The notes under the pieces: generated by a model | Database searches by the model: none | What the model was told of the DNA's origin: nothing | Seen by the model: the letters and a program-made list of their open reading frames with translations, nothing else | Position numbers and translations under genes: made by a program | NCBI GenBank assembly: GCA_029204225.1 | Contig: CM055113.1 | Span: 7,471,852 to 7,535,851, forward strand | Length of the DNA stretch: 64,000 nucleotides | Direction: 5' to 3' | Source: Diphasiastrum complanatum | Lineage: Eukaryota > Streptophyta > Lycopodiopsida > Lycopodiales > Lycopodiaceae | Shown here: piece by piece, positions 31,763 to 43,300 of the stretch | Layout of the letters: every line of letters starts with the position of its first letter | Numbering within the stretch: the first letter of the stretch is position 1

Positions 31763-34700
31763 ATGTCATCCATGGGTGGATATTTGATGGAATCAAGTGA
31801 GAGACTCACTTCCACAAATTATTCCATTTGGAAAGTGAGAATGGAATCACTCCTAGTGATCCATGATCTATATGACATAGTTCAAGGAGTAGAGGAAGAG
31901 CCTCAAACTCCCCAAGAACAAGCCAAATACAAGAAGAGAGCAAGATTAGCTCTACATTGCATAAAGTTAAATGTATGCAATGACCTCTTGAAAGAGGTGT
32001 CTTCTTGTACCTCATCCAAAGAGGCTTGGGATTCATTAAAGAGCATTTATGAATCCAACAATACTTCAAGAATCCTCATGCTAAGAAATCAAGTTTTCCA
32101 AAGCATGAAAGGAAGTGGAGAGAGTGGACAAGAGTATGTTCTTAGGATCAAATCTCTTAACAAGGAGTTAAGTGCAATAGGAGAGAAGATCCAAGATCAA
32201 GAACTAGTACAAATCATTTTGAATGGTCTAAGTGATGAGTTTACCAACTTAGTCCAATCATTTGCCATTCAAGACTCTCTTCCATCCATTGAAAAGTTGC
32301 ACAATGTTCTTGTGGCCGAGGAGAGTAGGCTTCTACACCTCAAGACAAGAATGGATAGCATGTCACTTAATGGAGGAGAGGAGAAAGCTAACTTTACATC
32401 TAAAGGCAAGAAAAAGCAAAATCCATTCAAGAAAAATCAAGGCAAGGAGGCCGAGATGAAGAATGGAGGATCTACCTCCAAAGGCAAAGTGAAGAACAAG
32501 GCAAAACTAAAGTGTTTCTTTTGTGGAAAGAAAGGACACTTTGCCTCAGAATGCTACTTGAAGAAGAATCAACAAGCCAAAGGAGATCAAGGGAACATTG
32601 CTCAAGAGGAAGAATATGAGGATGGATTCAACACATCCTTAATGGTTGCATCTACACCAACTTCAAGTCAAGACACATGGTGGATAGATAGTGGGGCTAG
32701 TTCCCACATGTCCTTTAACAAGCATTATTTTTCTACTCTTCTATCTTGTAATGACTCTAAGAAGTCAATATACACTGCTAGTGATCAAGCATGCAAGATA
32801 GATGGCATAGGATCTATACCTCTTTGTTTAGGCACATCTAAAAGGATAGATCTAGATAATGTTTTGTATGTTCCTACCATTTCAAGAAACTTGCTTAGTG
32901 TAGGACAATTAATGGACAATGGACTAGATGTACATTTCAAGAATGGAGTTTGTTCCATCTTGAAAAATGATAAGTGCATAGCTAGTGGCATTAAGCAAGG
33001 TAGACTTTTCAAGTTGGATGCTAATGTTGCAAGTGAAAGTGTGAACTTGGCTAGGGAGGAGCTAACTCAAGTGGAGCTTTGGCATAAGAGATTAGGCCAT
33101 CCTAATCTTCAATCTATGGAGTCAATGGCAAGCAAGGAACTAGCTCTCGGCCTACCAAGAGCTTTCAAGAAGTGTGGAAAAATGTGTGAGGCATGTGGCC
33201 TTGCAAAGTCACACAAATCTTCTTACAAGAAATCTTCATCAAGATCTCTCTCTCCCTTGGATCTCATACATTCTGATGTACATAGTTTTTCACATGCAAG
33301 TAATGGAGGTGCCTTGATGTATGTAACTTTTATAGATGATTGTACTAGATTCACATGGATTGAGTTACTATCAAAGAAAAATCTTGTTTATGAAGCTTTC
33401 ATTAAGTTCAAGTCTCTAGTAGAGAAACAACTTAGTACTTCTATCAAAGCACTAAGATGTGATAATGGAGGAGAGTACACCTCCAATAAAATGAAAGACT
33501 TTTGTGAGATCAATGGTATTAAGTTACAATACACTTGTTCCTACACCCCTCAACAAAATGGGGTGGCCGAGAGGAAAAATAGGAGTCTATGTGAGTGTGC
33601 AAAGTCCTTGAGGCTTGATGCATCACTTCCCATCTCATTTTGGGGAGAAGCCATAACATGTGCTAATTATTTGTGTAATAGACTTCCTAGTAGTGCTATA
33701 GATGGGATCTCACCTTATCAAGCCTTGTTTGATAAGAAACCCAATGTAAAATATTTTAAGATCTTTGGATGTACTTGTTATGTACACATTCCTTTGGAGA
33801 CTAGAAGGAAAGAAGATGCTACCTCCTTCAAAGGAATCTTTGTTGGCTATGGAGAAAATAGCAAGGGATATAGGATATATGATCCTACATCCAAGAAAGT
33901 AAAGGTAAGCAAGGATGTACTTTTTGATGAGTCACAATTTGCTAAGAGCTTGTCAAATGGATCTAACCCATTGTGCATTGAAGATCTTGACAAATCCGAG
34001 GAGGATCTTGACAAACCCGAGGAGGATCATGACAAACCCGAGGATGGAGATTTGGATCCAAGTCAAAAGGGGCCAAGAAGATCATCAAGGAGCAAGGCCG
34101 AGCCCTCAAGGCTTACCTATGTGGACAAGGGAAAGCAAAAGGAAGGCTCTACATCTTCTACCTCTTACTCTTTTTTAGCTACATTGATTGAAGAACCATC
34201 ATCTTTTGAAGAAGCATGTAAATCTAAAGTTTGGAGAGATGCAATGCAAGTAGAGTATGATGCATTAGAAGAAAATCATACTTGGAATCTTGTAAATCTT
34301 CCAAGAGGAAAGAAACCACTTGCATGTAAGTGGATTTATAGAATTAAGTACAATCAAGATGGATCTATTAGTAAATACAAAGCTAGGCTTGTTGCTAAGG
34401 GATTTCTTCAAATAAAAGGATTGGATTATGAAGAAACATTTGCACCTGTAGCTAAGCTTGTAACTATTAGATTAATCATTTGCATTGCTACTTTGTTCAA
34501 ATGGGATCTCTACCAAATGGATATGACAAATGCCTTCTTGAATGGCTTCTTAGAAGAGGAAATCTACATGATGCAACCCGAGGGCTTCATCAAGATTGGT
34601 GAGGAGCAAAAGGTGTGCTACTTAAGGAAGAGCCTATATGGCTTGAAGCAAGCACCTAGAGCTTGGTACTCTAGGTTGCATGATTTTCTCTATTCCCTTG

Positions 34701-35743
34701 GCTTTGTACTAAGTGCTTATGAACCTTCTTTATATTTCAAATGTAATGAAGGAAAGATCATCATTTTGGTTCTTTATGTTGATGACATCATTATGACAGG
34801 AAATGATGATGATGGCATAGGCAAAGTAAAAGTTGACTTATCTAGTGAGTTCAAGATGGTAGATCTAGGCTTCCTAAAGTTTATACTTGGGATAGAAGTG
34901 TCTAGAAGTAGCAATTGTACTTTCATAAGTCAATCTAAGTATGCTACTTCCATTCTTGAAAGATTTGGTATGAAAGATTGTAAGGGGATTGACACCCCTA
35001 TGGAGCATGTTGTGAAAGCAACTAATGAAGGTGATGAAGCATCCTTTGAGGACATCACTCTCTTTAGGAAGCTTATAGGCTCTCTAATCTATTTAACCAT
35101 CACTAGACCTGACTTAAGTTTTTGTGTAAGCAAGTTGAGTCAAAGTATGCAAGCTCCTTTAATTCATCATTGGAAAAGTGCCAAGAGAGTACTTAGATAT
35201 GTTTCTAGTACTAGATTTTTTGGTATACTTTATGAAGGATCTAACTTGCACTTGAGAGCCTACTCGGATTCAGATTTTGCAGGTGACAAGATGGATAGGA
35301 AGTCCATTAGTGCATTTGCAACATTTCTTTGTGGAGGAGTGATATCTTGGCTTTCCAAAAAGCAAGATACAATCTCACTATCTTCTTGTGAAGCCGAGTA
35401 CAAGGCATTGACTTCAACAACCAAAGAGCTCTTATGGCTAAGAAGACTCTTGATGGAACTACATGTGCTAGAGGCCGAAGAGATCCCTTACATATTTTGT
35501 GACAATCAAGCTTCTCAACAAATTGCTTCAAATCCTATCTTCCATGCTAGAACAAAGCATATTGAGATAGCTCACCACTTTGTGAGGGAGAAGGTACAAT
35601 CCAAGGAAGTGCAACTACATCATGTACCATCATCCGAATGCATAGCTGATATCTTAACCAAACCATTGTCCAAAGATCCATTTTTTAAGTTAAGATATGC
35701 TCTTGGAATTGTAGATAGATGTACACTAGATTTGCCAAGTTAG
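31763..35743 (+). CDS. Element G Gag-Pol polyprotein (Ty1/copia), complete
   Basis: 1326 residues, no stop or shift. Order: Gag (ERLTSTNYSIWKVRMESLL near residue 13), zinc knuckle CFFCGKKGHFASEC near 251, protease WWIDSGASSHM near 306, pre-integrase WHKRLGHPN near 440, integrase with HSDVHS near 502, CDNGGEY near 565 and GVAERKNR near 601 (full D,D-35-E), RT with QMDMTNAFLNG and YVDDIIMTG near 1005, RNase H with SDSDFAG, SCEAEY and FCDNQ. It would supply capsid, protease, integrase and RT/RNase H for cytoplasmic particle assembly and nuclear integration. A short acidic repeat (three 7-residue units) sits in the integrase-RT linker. The start opens the conserved Gag motif. Confidence 0.97.
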   Translation: MSSMGGYLMESSERLTSTNYSIWKVRMESLLVIHDLYDIVQGVEEEPQTPQEQAKYKKRARLALHCIKLNVCNDLLKEVSSCTSSKEAWDSLKSIYESNNTSRILMLRNQVFQSMKGSGESGQEYVLRIKSLNKELSAIGEKIQDQELVQIILNGLSDEFTNLVQSFAIQDSLPSIEKLHNVLVAEESRLLHLKTRMDSMSLNGGEEKANFTSKGKKKQNPFKKNQGKEAEMKNGGSTSKGKVKNKAKLKCFFCGKKGHFASECYLKKNQQAKGDQGNIAQEEEYEDGFNTSLMVASTPTSSQDTWWIDSGASSHMSFNKHYFSTLLSCNDSKKSIYTASDQACKIDGIGSIPLCLGTSKRIDLDNVLYVPTISRNLLSVGQLMDNGLDVHFKNGVCSILKNDKCIASGIKQGRLFKLDANVASESVNLAREELTQVELWHKRLGHPNLQSMESMASKELALGLPRAFKKCGKMCEACGLAKSHKSSYKKSSSRSLSPLDLIHSDVHSFSHASNGGALMYVTFIDDCTRFTWIELLSKKNLVYEAFIKFKSLVEKQLSTSIKALRCDNGGEYTSNKMKDFCEINGIKLQYTCSYTPQQNGVAERKNRSLCECAKSLRLDASLPISFWGEAITCANYLCNRLPSSAIDGISPYQALFDKKPNVKYFKIFGCTCYVHIPLETRRKEDATSFKGIFVGYGENSKGYRIYDPTSKKVKVSKDVLFDESQFAKSLSNGSNPLCIEDLDKSEEDLDKPEEDHDKPEDGDLDPSQKGPRRSSRSKAEPSRLTYVDKGKQKEGSTSSTSYSFLATLIEEPSSFEEACKSKVWRDAMQVEYDALEENHTWNLVNLPRGKKPLACKWIYRIKYNQDGSISKYKARLVAKGFLQIKGLDYEETFAPVAKLVTIRLIICIATLFKWDLYQMDMTNAFLNGFLEEEIYMMQPEGFIKIGEEQKVCYLRKSLYGLKQAPRAWYSRLHDFLYSLGFVLSAYEPSLYFKCNEGKIIILVLYVDDIIMTGNDDDGIGKVKVDLSSEFKMVDLGFLKFILGIEVSRSSNCTFISQSKYATSILERFGMKDCKGIDTPMEHVVKATNEGDEASFEDITLFRKLIGSLIYLTITRPDLSFCVSKLSQSMQAPLIHHWKSAKRVLRYVSSTRFFGILYEGSNLHLRAYSDSDFAGDKMDRKSISAFATFLCGGVISWLSKKQDTISLSSCEAEYKALTSTTKELLWLRRLLMELHVLEAEEIPYIFCDNQASQQIASNPIFHARTKHIEIAHHFVREKVQSKEVQLHHVPSSECIADILTKPLSKDPFFKLRYALGIVDRCTLDLPS
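33983..34045 (+). repeat. Three 21 bp tandem repeats in G Pol linker
   Basis: Units at 33983, 34004 and 34025 encode DLDKSEE, DLDKPEE and DHDKPED. They keep frame and extend the variable, acidic integrase-RT linker. The other elements here lack them. Confidence 0.85.
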
Positions 35744-35756
35744 AAGTGAGGAGGAG

Positions 35757-36618
35757 TGTTGAAAATTGTCACTTCTCACTTGACATTGGTTCATGTAAAT
35801 ATTGATCAAACATTAGAATATGTTGATGATATGATTTCACACGTGTGGAGCATGTTCCCATGTGTGAAAGGATGTACTTTTCATGTTTGTATATATCCAA
35901 ATTGATTTTGTATCATTCTAGTTAGTGTGAACATGAAATGACTAGTTTTTAGTCAAGTTGACTAGTCACCTACAAATTAGCTTTTCCTTGCATGTGCATG
36001 AGTAAATGCTCCCACATGGCAAGTGGATGTTCACATGTGTGTATAGAGTACTAGAAGATAAGAGTTGACCATTTTCCTTAGATCCTATTTTGTAGGGAAT
36101 ATTCCTATATTCTAGGAGACTAGCTTTTTGGATTTTAGTCATATTCTAGAAGGTCAACTATTGGATAAGGATCAAGGATGGATCAAATGGATAGATATGA
36201 GTGATGTGGCACTCTTCACACGTGTGAAGGCCTGCTGGACTGTACCAGACTCATGGATGTACTTGATCCATAAAAGGATCATCATTTTGCTAAGAAAATT
36301 GATGAGACTTTTGCACTCTACACTTTTGTGAGATTTCTAGTCATTTGTCTTGTGATTTTTATGCATGATTGCTATCTAGTATCATTGTACTTGTTGTTTC
36401 AGGTGCAGTCCGTACAGTGGACAGTACTCCACACGTGTGAAGCCGCTCTCACTAAAAAATGATGTGTTGATCCATTGCTCTTGCTTAAATCCAAGTGTAG
36501 TGAATCTAGATCAAGATCTAATGTGTAGAACTTGATAGATTCATTGATTAAGCAACCAATAACTCTCTATGATTGTAAAGTACAATCATTATTGTCCTAA
36601 AAACTGTAAAATTTATCA
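35757..36618 (+). repeat. Element G 3' LTR (862 bp)
   Basis: Preceded by GTGAGGAGGAG and followed by ATCAA. Motifs at 35836, 36215 and 36428 match those in the 5' LTR. Confidence 0.96.
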
Positions 36619-36623
36619 ATCAA

Positions 36624-37122
36624 CGGTTTATATCCAATTTGATCTCAACCGTTCATGAATTTGGCGTTCAATCCTCTGATCCACATTGTGTTTGTGGACT
36701 GAGAGGAGTTCTTCAAGACACTAGGCACTTATACGTACTGGCTCCACTTTCCTGCTGCCCGCGCGTGATCTGCGCCTCCTTCTCTTCTTTCCTTCTACAT
36801 TCCACCAGGGTTTTTTAGCTATGGTGGGAGTTGGAGACAACCTCGTTGTTCTCCCTATCCAGTCCGCAGCCAAGAACGACTACTTGAGACAGTATCATCC
36901 GCCCTCAGGCGCCCAACTGCACGTTTTCACAGCTCCGAAAAAGCTTCAAAAACAAGAGAGATTCACATTTACTCAGCTTAAAACCCTAGCTGAAGGAATG
37001 ATGAGCGTTTTTGGACTTTGTTCAAACTTTTTCAAGAATACTTTTTACAGCTACCAATCCTATTGAGGTCGCCCTATAGTAAGCTGACTTTTGCTCCAAA
37101 CCGCTCTTCAAATGGGGGGGAA
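36624..37122 (-). other. Element H leader, part 2, truncated by element I
   Basis: Continues the H leader after G (removing G and one ATCAA restores a continuous sequence). It has the same kind of G+C-rich segment as the A leader. The open frame at 36821-37066 has no motif and is probably chance. It ends at a run of eight G next to element I without a primer-binding site or LTR. Confidence 0.6.
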
Positions 37123-37355
37123 TGATATAGCAGGCAGTGACCAGCAATCATATCCAAACTCCATCCGAATTGATTTCGTTCGTGACTGTTTATCACTTCG
37201 CATTTCATTTCGCTTCGCGATTACTTCACTTCAGCAATATCAATATCAGAGCTCGTTCAAGTTTCGCTTCACTTCGGTTCATTTCATCTAGTTTCGTTTC
37301 ATTACAGAGCCTGATATATTTGCACAAATTTTCAATTCAATTTTTTTTACTATCA
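37123..37355 (+). repeat. Element I 5' LTR (233 bp)
   Basis: Runs TGATATAGCAG to TACTATCA. Its partner at 53831-54058 differs at many sites and a few indels (roughly 90% identical by eye). TGATA/TATCA ends are inverted repeats. The primer-binding site follows after one base. Confidence 0.85.
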
Positions 37356-37369
37356 GTGGTATCAGAGCT

Positions 37370-38485
37370 TGTCGTAGTCTGACATAGCCACAAAGCTATC
37401 AAATCCAAGAGGCTAAGCATTCAAGACAAAGAACCATTAACAAGTGAGAACACAATTCACAGCAGTGGCTTCAATAAAAAGCATACAATCAAAGATTTGT
37501 ACAATCCTCGACTCATCAGGATCTAACTTACTAGCATGGAAGTTTAAGACCTCGTTTATACTAAAGGGAGAAGGATTATTTCCCTAGGTAGATGGCACTG
37601 AGGAGATGCCTACAACTACAGGCAAGGAGCTATGAAAATGTAGGGAGAAGAATGACAAGGCAATAGTCGTGTTATCATCATCCATCGCGGATAGCCTAAC
37701 TCTTGACCTGTCTACACTCTCTAAAGCAAAGGAGATGTGGGATATGTTACTCACAAGATTTTAGACAAAATCACGCAGTCAGATCATGCTACTCAAAGAT
37801 CAGTTGACAAATCTGCAATGAGATGGCAAAGATGTCACTTCCTTTATCATAAAGATAAAGGATTCATTTCTTTTTTTACACAATTTTGAAGCTGAAAATG
37901 CAGTATTAGCATAGAAACAGCTTACCTATATGTTGAGAGCTTTACCAAGATCCTTTTAGACAACTAGAATGCTACTAGCAATGGATCCAACTATGACACT
38001 CAAAAAGGTTGTTGTCGAGATTCGAGAAGAAGTCGAAGCTCGAGAGCACCTTGATCACAATGATGCTTCTGACCAAGCTCTCTACAACAACAAGGAGAAG
38101 ACAAAGAAGCAATTCAAGCCTAAGAGGGAGTCAGGTCGAAAGCAGGATCGAGAATGGAAATTAGAAGGAGCCAACAAAGGCAAATGAAAGAGCAAAGGAA
38201 AGCCAAAACAACAGAGTGGAGACAAGAAGATTTGTGTGAGATGCAAATGCGAAGGACATATTGTCAATTCGTGTTGGCTAGACCCAAAAATTAAGTATAT
38301 TCATTGTCATACGAAGGGTCATGTAGCCATGGACTGCCTCTAGAATCCAAGAAACAAACAAGCTGAAGGCAGATAGGAGAACAATAATAGTCCGTCCTAC
38401 GTCGAAAAACCAGAGAGCTCGATGATGGGCAAAGAAAGATTGAATCACGAAAATTCGACCGCCCACATCTGTGTCGACATGTGTG
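37370..38485 (+). pseudogene. Element I Gag, decayed
   Basis: One frame from about 37457 (ASIKSIQSKICTILDSSGSN, LAWKFKTSFILKGEGLFP) reads to 38485 with nine in-frame stops: six TAG and three TGA, no TAA. A zinc knuckle CVRC-KCEGH-IVNSC lies near 38235-38277, followed by a second knuckle-like IHC-HTKGH-VAMDC near 38300-38340 whose first Cys reads Tyr. Two knuckles set this family apart from the single-knuckle Gags of B, C, F, G and O. The frame continues into 44850 across F. Confidence 0.85.
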
Positions 38486-39139
38486 TGTGAAAATTGTCAA
38501 CATTTCCTAGCTAGTTTGAGGCCTAAATTGGCTAAAATTGTAAATAGTTTTGGTTCTGGAGTTTCACACGTGTGAACCAGGCCACAATGTTTTTATTTAC
38601 TGTATTTTTTCAGTATGATGAAGTGTCAAACTTCATACCCTTCAAAATGAGACCATTTTGATGTATTTTGGTCATATAAGCCATTTTTGCTATTTTTCCT
38701 ATATAGGGAATATCTAGGGTCAAGTACCTTCTAGAGAGAGGAGAGAGAGTCATCTTCCTCATCCATAAATAGTAGGGAAGTCGTGGAGAACAGGTTGGAG
38801 AAACCTTTTGTATGCTTCATTGAGATCAATAGATCATTGTCATTGTTTCTTCCTCCATTGAGAGCATTGTTGTGTGTATTGTCTTCAAGCTATTGTGTAT
38901 GATCTTAGGTGCTTTCCAAAAGTGATAGGCTGATGTATTATGGACTGTATAATGCTATTTTGGGCCGCACTTGATGTTTATGGAAGTTTCCATTTGTGAT
39001 AAATGCTTTTTGATCAAGTTCTTTGCATTCTAGGTAGCATAGAATGTGTTGCCAATTCCTAGCTTATGTAGTTTGGAGTGCAAGCATTCAAGCCAATGAT
39101 CTTGGAGTTTAGATCCACTTAGGATCTGTATTTTTCACA
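38486..39139 (+). repeat. Element F 5' LTR (654 bp)
   Basis: Runs TGTGAAAATTGTC to GTATTTTTCACA. Palindrome TTCACACGTGTGAA at 38563-38576, 77 bp from the start. TATA-like boxes are CTATATAGG at 38699-38707 and CATAAATAG at 38764-38772; I cannot tell which is used. Confidence 0.96.
38563..38576. promoter_or_regulatory. Palindrome TTCACACGTGTGAA in F 5' LTR
   Basis: Perfect 14 bp palindrome, repeated at 44266-44279. Unlike in B and C it lies upstream of the TATA-like boxes. In F' the same place reads TTGCACGTGTGAA, breaking the symmetry but keeping CACGTG. Confidence 0.6.
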
Positions 39140-40311
39140 TGGTATCAGAGCTGGTTGGCTTCTATTTACAGTAAGTATTCCATTTTTGGTGATATTTGGA
39201 TGTTTGATCAAGTTCTAGCATGATTTTGCATTGCTTTGTTGATCAAATCTTACTAACCTTTGTTTTGTGAGTTAAACTTGTGGATCAAAAGCATATTTCA
39301 GGTCTATTGAAGATCAGAGGCTGAAAAGAAACTATTTTGGATCAGATCATAACACCTAATCATTTGTGATTGTGAGGCTTGTGCATATTCAATACTAACA
39401 ATGTTCTCTTCAATCCTATTGTTGACAATCTCCATTCTTGGATGAACACTCTCCTTAAGTGGATGAAACTTCTCCTTAAGTGGATGACAAATGCTCTTTT
39501 GAGTGAGTTGTAATTCTCCTAAAGGCTGAGCAAAGCTCCCATTTGGATGAAAGATCCCCTTTTTTGGGTGAACATATTGTAAGCTCCATTGTGAAGAGCA
39601 TATTGTAAAGATTGTCATCAATTTTGGCATAAATTTTGGTGTACTTTGTTGAGCATGTAAGTAACTCTCCTTATGTAATTTGATTGGAGCATTTGCTGGA
39701 AGGTGTTAACCATTATGCAAGTGTGTTTTCAGGTTCTTAACAGGTTGAGGAACATTCTCATGTGAAGTGATCTTAGATCTACATCTAAACACCAAGATTT
39801 GACAAGATAGTGAAGCTAGTCTTGTGATTCACTAAGTGTGCTCATTCATTCACCTCTAAATCTTGTATTTATCACTTGCTGGAGTTTATAAACTTTTAGA
39901 AGTGTGGTTTACATGTGGTTTTACAGGTTGAATCAATATCTTAGTGTGTTGATCATATGTTGATCAAGTTTGTTCATTACTAGGTAATCTTGGCATCCTA
40001 GTTTTGGGTATTTTCTAAGAATGCAAGTAACTCTTCACACCATAACTTGATTTGGTCACTTGCTGGAAAGTTTGAGAGCTTAAGCAAGAGTGTGTTCAGG
40101 TTGGTTTGATTTTGTAATCCATTCTTAGTGTGTGCAAAGTGTTGCATGTGTTTCAATCTTCCTTTCTATGCTTGGAAACCATCTAGGTTCAAGATAGAAG
40201 TGTTTTAGGGTCCTAAATCTTCATAGATCTCTTTATCTATCATTTGTTGAGAGAAAAGTGAGTGCTAAGTGCTTTAGGACAAAACCTAAAAGTTGAAGAA
40301 ACATTAGAATC
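39140..40311 (+). other. Element F leader with primer-binding site
   Basis: TGGTATCAGAGCT at 39140-39152, then 1.16 kb of non-coding leader, twice as long as that of C or G. It includes a 21 bp direct repeat, TCTCCTTAAGTGGATGA plus four bases, at about 39450 and 39471. An antisense 108-codon frame here recurs in F' only because the elements are copies. Confidence 0.88.
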
Positions 40312-43300
40312 ATGGCTTCCAATGGTGGGACCATGCTAGAGTCTAGTGAAAGGTTGAGTTCATCAAACTACTCTACTTGGAAAGTGAGGATGGAGTCCTT
40401 ACTTGAGTTGAATGAACTCATGGACATAGTTGCAGAAATTGAAGAGAGACCTCTCACACTTCAAGAGCAACAAAGGTTTGATAAGAAGGCCAAAAGGGCT
40501 CTTCATATCATTAAAATGAATGTTACAAATGAACTTCTCAAGGAAGTTGGAAAGTGTCTAAGTGCAAGTGAGGCATGGAATGCCTTAAAGAAGCTCTTTG
40601 AATCAAAGTCCACATCTAGGGTATTGACCCTAAGGAGACAAATATTTTCTAGTAGGCAAAGAGAGGGTGAAAGTGCTCATGCATTTATCTTGAGAGTTAA
40701 GTCCCTAAGTGATGATTTAGCATGCATTGATGAGAACATAAAAGATGGTGAAATAGTCCAAGTTATGTTGAATGGTTTGCTAAATGAACATGCTAACCTT
40801 GTGCAAAGTTTTGCCATTCAAAGAGTCTTGCCAAGTGTGGTTGACTTGCAAGAAATCTTATTGGCTGAAGAACATAGGTTGCAATCAAAGCTTGATGGTG
40901 CATCCTTGCAAGGTGGAGGTGAAGAGGCTTTCTTCACAAAAGGCAAATTCAAGGGCAAAGGTAAAGGCAAAGGGAAATGGTCCAAAGGTGGTAACTTTGA
41001 TCATGATGATCACTCTTCCTCTTCCTCTTCTACTAAGAACAATAAGTCAAAGTTCAAGTGCTTTTATTGTGGGATAAAAGGTCATTTTGCAAATGAATGT
41101 TATAAGAAGAAAAGAGAGCAAGGAGAGAGGCAAGGAAATCTTACAATAGATGAGGAAGAACATAACACATGTGAATCACTTGTTATGACTTCAAGTTTGT
41201 TAGCCAACATAGATGATAATGATCCTTGGTGGATTGATAGTGGAGCCTCATCTCACATGACAAGACATAAGGAATACTTTACATCCTTATTGTCTTATGA
41301 GGGAGAAGGTAACATCATCTACACTGCAAATGATGGTCAATGTGACATCAAAGGCATAGGCACTATTCCTATTTCCCTTTCAACAAATAGGAAAGCAAAT
41401 CTTGAAAATGTTTTGTACATTCCTTCAATCACTAAGAATTTGCTTAGTGTAAGTCAAATGATTGACAAAGGACTTGATGTGGAGTTCATTGGAGATGCAT
41501 GTTTGATAAGTAAATGTGGATCCTTGATTGCTCAAGGTAGGAGGCATGGTAAACTTTTCAAGCTTGATGCATGTGTGATCTCTAATCATGAAGGATGTAT
41601 GGCTAGGGAGCAATTGACAAACCAAGAAGTTTGGCACAAGAGGTTGGGCCATCCCAACTTCAAATCTTTGGAGGTAATGGCAAAGAAAGAGCTTGTTCTT
41701 GGTCTCCCTAAAAGTCTTGTTGCAAACAATAGTGTTTGTGAACATTGTGCCTTGTCCAAATCTCATAGACTTGCTACTAGCAATGGTGGGGCAAAGATGT
41801 ATGCAACTTTCATTGATGACTTTAGTAGGTATACTTGGATCTATCTTCTTAAAAGTAAGGATGAAGTGTTTGCTGCATTTGTCAAGTTCAAGAATGAAAT
41901 GGAAAACCAATTCAATACAAAGATCAAATGCTTAAGATCTGATAATGGAGGGGAATACACCTCAAATAGGTTCAAAGACTTTTGTATAGCACATGGGATT
42001 AAGAGGGAGATGTCTAGTCCTAGGACTCCACAACAGAATGGAGTGGCCGAGAGGAAGAATAGAACCCTTTGTGAATGTGCCAAGGCAATGAGACTACATG
42101 CTAATCTTGCTAAGTCTTTTTGGGGGGAAGCTTTAGCATGTGCTAACTATCTATGTAATAGATGGACAAGTGCTTCCTTGGATGGTAAAACTCCTCATGA
42201 GGTTATTTATGGTAGAAGGCCGAATGTCAAGCATTGTAGGATCTTTGGATGTACATGTTTTGTCAATATCACACTTGATGATAGAACTAAAGAAGATCCT
42301 TCATCAAAGAAGGGTGTGTTTGTTGGCTATAGTGAAGTAAGCAAGGCTTACAAAGTGTACATTCCTTCTACAAAGAAAGTTGTCATAAGTAGGGATGTCA
42401 TCTTTCATGAAGAGAATGTTTCCAATGTTGTTGATGTTGATGTTGATGTGCCTACTAATCATCATGATGTGCAAGATGTCTTGGATGAAGATGGAGATGC
42501 CACTCCAAAGCAAACTTCAAGGAAGACTCAAAGGCAAAGGGCTAAGCCATCAAGGCTAACCTATGATGAAAAAGGAAAGCAAGTGGTGGACAACTCTAAC
42601 TTTGCTTTTCTTACCTCTTTTGATGAACCAACTTGTGTAGGTGAAGCAATTCAAAAGAAGGAATGGATCCAAGCCATGGATCATGAGCATCAAGCACTCA
42701 TCAAAAGCAACACATGGAGGTTGGTAAAGCTTCCAAAGGACAAGAAGGCAATTGGTTGTAAGTGGATCTTCAAGATCAAGACAAATCAAGATGGATCAAT
42801 CAACAAGTACAAGGCAAGGTTGGTGGCAAAGGGGTATGCTCAAGAATATGGTATTGACTATGATGAGACCTTTGCACCCGTGGCAAAGATGGTAACTATT
42901 CGAATCCTAATCTCTCTTGCAACTCTTTATGATTGGGATATGTGGCAAATGGATGTTACTAATGCCTTCTTGAATGGTGATCTTGAAGAAGATATTTACA
43001 TGGAGCAACCCGAGGGCTATGTTTCACATGATGAGCCTAATCATGTGTGCTATCTCCAAAAGAGTTTGTATGGGCTAAAGCAAGCACCAAGGAGTTGGTA
43101 TGCTAAGCTCAATTCCTTCTTACTTTCTCAAAACTTTGTTATGAGTGAGTATGATCATTCTCTCTACTTTAGATTGAATGAAAATGATATCACTTTACTT
43201 TTGATCTATGTTGATGACATTATCTTAAGTGGTGGTAACAATCTAGATATAGATGAAATCAAGATGGCACTCAAAAGAGAGTTTGAAATTCAAGATCTTG

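Larger units (their letters stand above)
30306..36618 (+). mobile_element. Element G: full-length, apparently intact Ty1/copia retrotransposon
   Basis: 6313 bp with 862 bp LTRs (30306-31167, 35757-36618) that differ at one base by eye, ATCAA target-site duplication (30301-30305, 36619-36623), primer-binding site at 31168, polypurine tract GTGAGGAGGAG, and an uninterrupted 1326-codon gag-pol. It lies in the leader of H. It is the best candidate for an autonomous element in the window. Confidence 0.97.

Noticed and set aside
36821-37066. An 81-codon frame starting MVGVGDNLVVLPIQS
   Set aside because: It lies in the H leader, has no recognisable domain and no conserved counterpart in the A leader.
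39304-39630. A 108-codon antisense frame, identical in 61926-62252
   Set aside because: It sits in the leader of F and F'. The two are near-identical young copies, so conservation carries no information.
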